Positions 5,425-6,692 of a stretch of DNA of 6,692 nt are shown here, in pieces. The stretch is taken from assembly GCA_025453305.1 (NCBI GenBank), contig JALOQO010000032.1:1-6692 (forward strand), written 5' to 3'. This DNA comes from Patescibacteria group bacterium. GTDB lineage: Bacteria; Patescibacteriota; Saccharimonadia; Saccharimonadales; CAIOMD01. Position 1 is the stretch's first letter; each line of letters opens with the position of its first letter. Position numbers and translations under genes: made by a program. A model generated the notes under the pieces. It ran no database searches. It saw only the letters and a list, made by a program, of their open reading frames with translations, and was not told where the DNA came from.

Positions 5425-5433
5425 ATTATAGCA
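5425..5433 (-). promoter_or_regulatory. Extended -10 (TGCTATAAT) for the Nudix gene, leaderless geometry
   Basis: A perfect TATAAT (5425-5430) is preceded by TGC (5431-5433), forming an extended -10 that can work without a good -35. It ends 6 bases before the ATG at 5418. This is the best of the promoter-like boxes placed right at a start codon in this window. Confidence 0.6.
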
Positions 5434-5445
5434 ATACCAATGGAT

Positions 5446-5961
5446 TTATGTGGCATTGAGTAATATTAGCTTTATTTCTTTGATAACTCCATTAATAGGT
5501 TTAGATGTATCAACCGTATACTCACCCTCGAATGGCTCAAGGGGATTTTCGACCATCCACTCTATTATTTTATCGGGTGTTACTGTTGGGTTGAAATCAT
5601 TTAGCCTTTCTAGCGATTGTACCCTTTCTGATAGGATAGATTTTGGAGCAACGAGTTTTATTACCACTGTTTTCAGTTTTATTTTATTAGATATATCAAT
5701 ATATTCGTTCAATCTTGCGGTGTCGCAAAATCCTCTTGCTACAATTGCAGATTTTTTATTTTTCAATATTTTATTTGTCATAGATTTTTCTAATGTATGG
5801 ATTTCTTCGTATATATCATCATCGTTTCCTACTATACTAGCTATGAAATTCAGAATTAAATTATGGTCAATAAATACAGCTACACCGTCTTTCTCTAATA
5901 TCTTTCCAATTGTTGTTTTGCCAACCCCGGGGTAACCTCTAAGAATTATAAGCATGGACAT
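5446..5961 (-). CDS. P-loop kinase (AAA_33 / zeta-toxin-like fold)
   Basis: This is a 171-residue ATP-binding protein. The Walker A motif GYPGVGKTT lies at residues 9-17 right after the first beta strand, as in small nucleoside/nucleotide kinases and the AAA_33 family. VFID at 29-32 and AIVARGF at 72-78 look like the following core strands. Arg113 and Arg119 in ERVQSLER are candidates for the lid that contacts phosphates. The acceptor substrate cannot be read from the sequence. A zeta-toxin-like UDP-sugar kinase is possible, but no antitoxin neighbour is seen. The ATG at 5959-5961 lies 2 bases after the exonuclease stop, with GGA 8 bases upstream inside that gene, so the two are co-transcribed. 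An in-frame ATG at 5953-5955 is an alternative start. Confidence 0.85.
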   Translation of the reverse strand: MSMLIILRGYPGVGKTTIGKILEKDGVAVFIDHNLILNFIASIVGNDDDIYEEIHTLEKSMTNKILKNKKSAIVARGFCDTARLNEYIDISNKIKLKTVVIKLVAPKSILSERVQSLERLNDFNPTVTPDKIIEWMVENPLEPFEGEYTVDTSKPINGVIKEIKLILLNAT

Positions 5962-5963
5962 CT

Positions 5964-6482
5964 TTAATATCCATCACTCGCCATGGCAAGGTAGGTGTCT
6001 TTTAATAATCTAGCATCATCTAAGGCATTATGTTGTTTGTATTTTTTTGGGTTTATATTTAATTTATTAAAAAATTTAGCATCTAATTTATGGTAGAGTT
6101 CAGGGTTATAACCGTAGGCAAAGAGTATAGAGGCAAAATCTATTGGTATCCAATAAAAAGGGCTATTCTGAACGCCACCAAGCAATTTGTGTAGATACAA
6201 GGTATCAAATTGATTCACGAATGCCACCATATAGGGCTTACCATTACCAACAAAATTTATTATCATATCAGCAGCTTGTTGTCGGTCTACTTTATTACCG
6301 GTAAGTGTATGCAGAAGGTTTTCTTTAACCCAATCATCATAATCACCCTCATACTCTAGCTCTAAATATAATTCCGAACCATCTTGTTTTAATAATCCTA
6401 TAGAAAGAATTTCTCCCTTGTAGGGATTTAAACTCGAGAATTCAGTGTCTATAAAAACAATATTTTCTAAAGGCAGTTTCAT
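5964..6482 (-). CDS. DEDDh-type 3'-5' exonuclease domain protein
   Basis: This 172-residue protein has the RNase T/DnaQ-type exonuclease fold and should remove nucleotides from 3' ends with two metal ions. The Exo I motif is FIDTEF with D12 and E14. Exo II is probably the Asp of NQFDTLYL (D93). Exo III is H151-NALD-D156. All four acidic residues and the His of the DEDDh class are therefore present. The protein is only the exonuclease domain, without polymerase or helicase parts, so it could be a proofreading subunit, an oligoribonuclease-like enzyme or an RNA-trimming enzyme. Conserved sequence does not decide between them. It is the first gene of a pair with the kinase 2 bases downstream. 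A TAATAT box ends 6 bases before the ATG and no Shine-Dalgarno is present. Confidence 0.9.
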   Translation of the reverse strand: MKLPLENIVFIDTEFSSLNPYKGEILSIGLLKQDGSELYLELEYEGDYDDWVKENLLHTLTGNKVDRQQAADMIINFVGNGKPYMVAFVNQFDTLYLHKLLGGVQNSPFYWIPIDFASILFAYGYNPELYHKLDAKFFNKLNINPKKYKQHNALDDARLLKDTYLAMASDGY

Positions 6483-6488
6483 TAACTT

Positions 6489-6494
6489 ATATTA
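6489..6494 (-). promoter_or_regulatory. -10-like box (TAATAT) for the exonuclease-kinase pair
   Basis: Minus-strand TAATAT ends 6 bases before the ATG at 6482. The region up to about 6540 is almost pure A/T, so alternative boxes (GATAAT, TATGAT) overlap it and the exact hexamer is uncertain. Confidence 0.35.
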
Positions 6495-6505
6495 TCATAT
6501 GTATT

Positions 6506-6692
6506 TTAGAATAATATGTAATAATCATTTTCAATAATTGAGGAGACCAGGGAATCGGGATAGAAGTGTGGTTCTCTGATGATTTCCTGCAAACGGGATG
6601 ATACGGCTCTTGCCCGTTCCGCAGCGGAGAAAGAGCCAAAGGGCGCAAAAACCTGGAAAACGGTATCCCCCGACAGGATGACGCGACCCTCG
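6506..6692 (-). pseudogene. Fragment of a mechanosensitive-channel-like protein, GC-rich, broken off
   Basis: An open minus-strand frame enters from the right edge and gives 61 residues before TAA at 6506-6508. The part from the edge to about 6541 reads like the N-terminal region of MscS-type channels of the Bacteroidetes kind: GDTVFQVFAPFGSFSAAERA, then a helix-like stretch and FYPDSLV. The real protein would be several hundred residues long with membrane helices. Here the frame runs into AT-rich spacer and stops about 11 codons later. G+C counted by hand in 6541-6692 is about 56% (85 of 152), far above the rest of the window. It is either a remnant of a foreign gene or an assembly join. The family call rests on motif memory and is moderate. 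Confidence 0.5.

Noticed and set aside
5450..5935. Long plus-strand open frame of 161 codons
   Set aside because: It lies wholly opposite the kinase gene, whose Walker A and codon pattern mark the minus strand as coding. It has no recognisable domain.
5446..5961. Zeta toxin of a toxin-antitoxin pair
   Set aside because: The P-loop fold is compatible, but the upstream neighbour is an exonuclease with full catalytic residues and there is no small antitoxin gene.
156..6482. UGA recoding as in some Patescibacteria (Gracilibacteria, Absconditabacteria)
   Set aside because: The DUF1801 gene ends at TGA in an ATGA overlap, and the recognised genes read through without in-frame TGA, so the standard stop usage fits.

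Overview
The window reads as a compact stretch of a small, AT-rich bacterial genome. Every convincing gene lies on the minus strand, the genes are short and the spacers mostly tiny. A vitamin K epoxide reductase (VKOR)-type oxidase takes the place of DsbB, few genes have a Shine-Dalgarno sequence, and the stop codons TAA, TAG and TGA are all used normally. This fits a Patescibacteria/CPR lineage, most likely Candidatus Saccharibacteria (TM7). That assignment is inference from style and gene content; no marker gene is present.

Right to left, in the direction of transcription, the layout is as follows. (1) 6506-6692 is a GC-rich edge piece coding for part of a mechanosensitive-channel-like protein; it ends abruptly where the base composition changes and may be foreign or an assembly join. 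(2) 5023-6482 holds a DEDDh 3'-5' exonuclease, a P-loop kinase 2 bases behind it, and a Nudix hydrolase: a nucleotide and nucleic-acid turnover group. (3) 4043-4975 is a CorA-type Mg2+ channel. (4) 2802-4009 is a two-gene unit, a DUF1801 protein overlapping by ATGA with a single-pass membrane protein of unknown function. (5) 2456-2801 has no protein gene but carries a strong candidate small RNA on the minus strand, with promoter, pairing ends, a 66-nt loop rich in UUAG, and an intrinsic terminator. (6) 1847-2455 is the VKOR-family disulfide oxidase. (7) 1724-1800 is tRNA-Arg(UCG), followed by an SGNH hydrolase whose nucleophile position is Cys. (8) 547-1005 is a second Nudix hydrolase and 156-491 a small two-helix K+ channel. 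The leftmost 140 bases hold only a weak open frame.

Two patterns stand out. Seven of the ten complete protein genes have a TANNNT -10-like box ending only 6-8 bases before the start codon, the geometry of leaderless mRNAs; the three exceptions follow another gene closely and have Shine-Dalgarno-like bases or stop/start overlap. The 2497-2672 RNA matches no family I recognise and is the best candidate for something undescribed.
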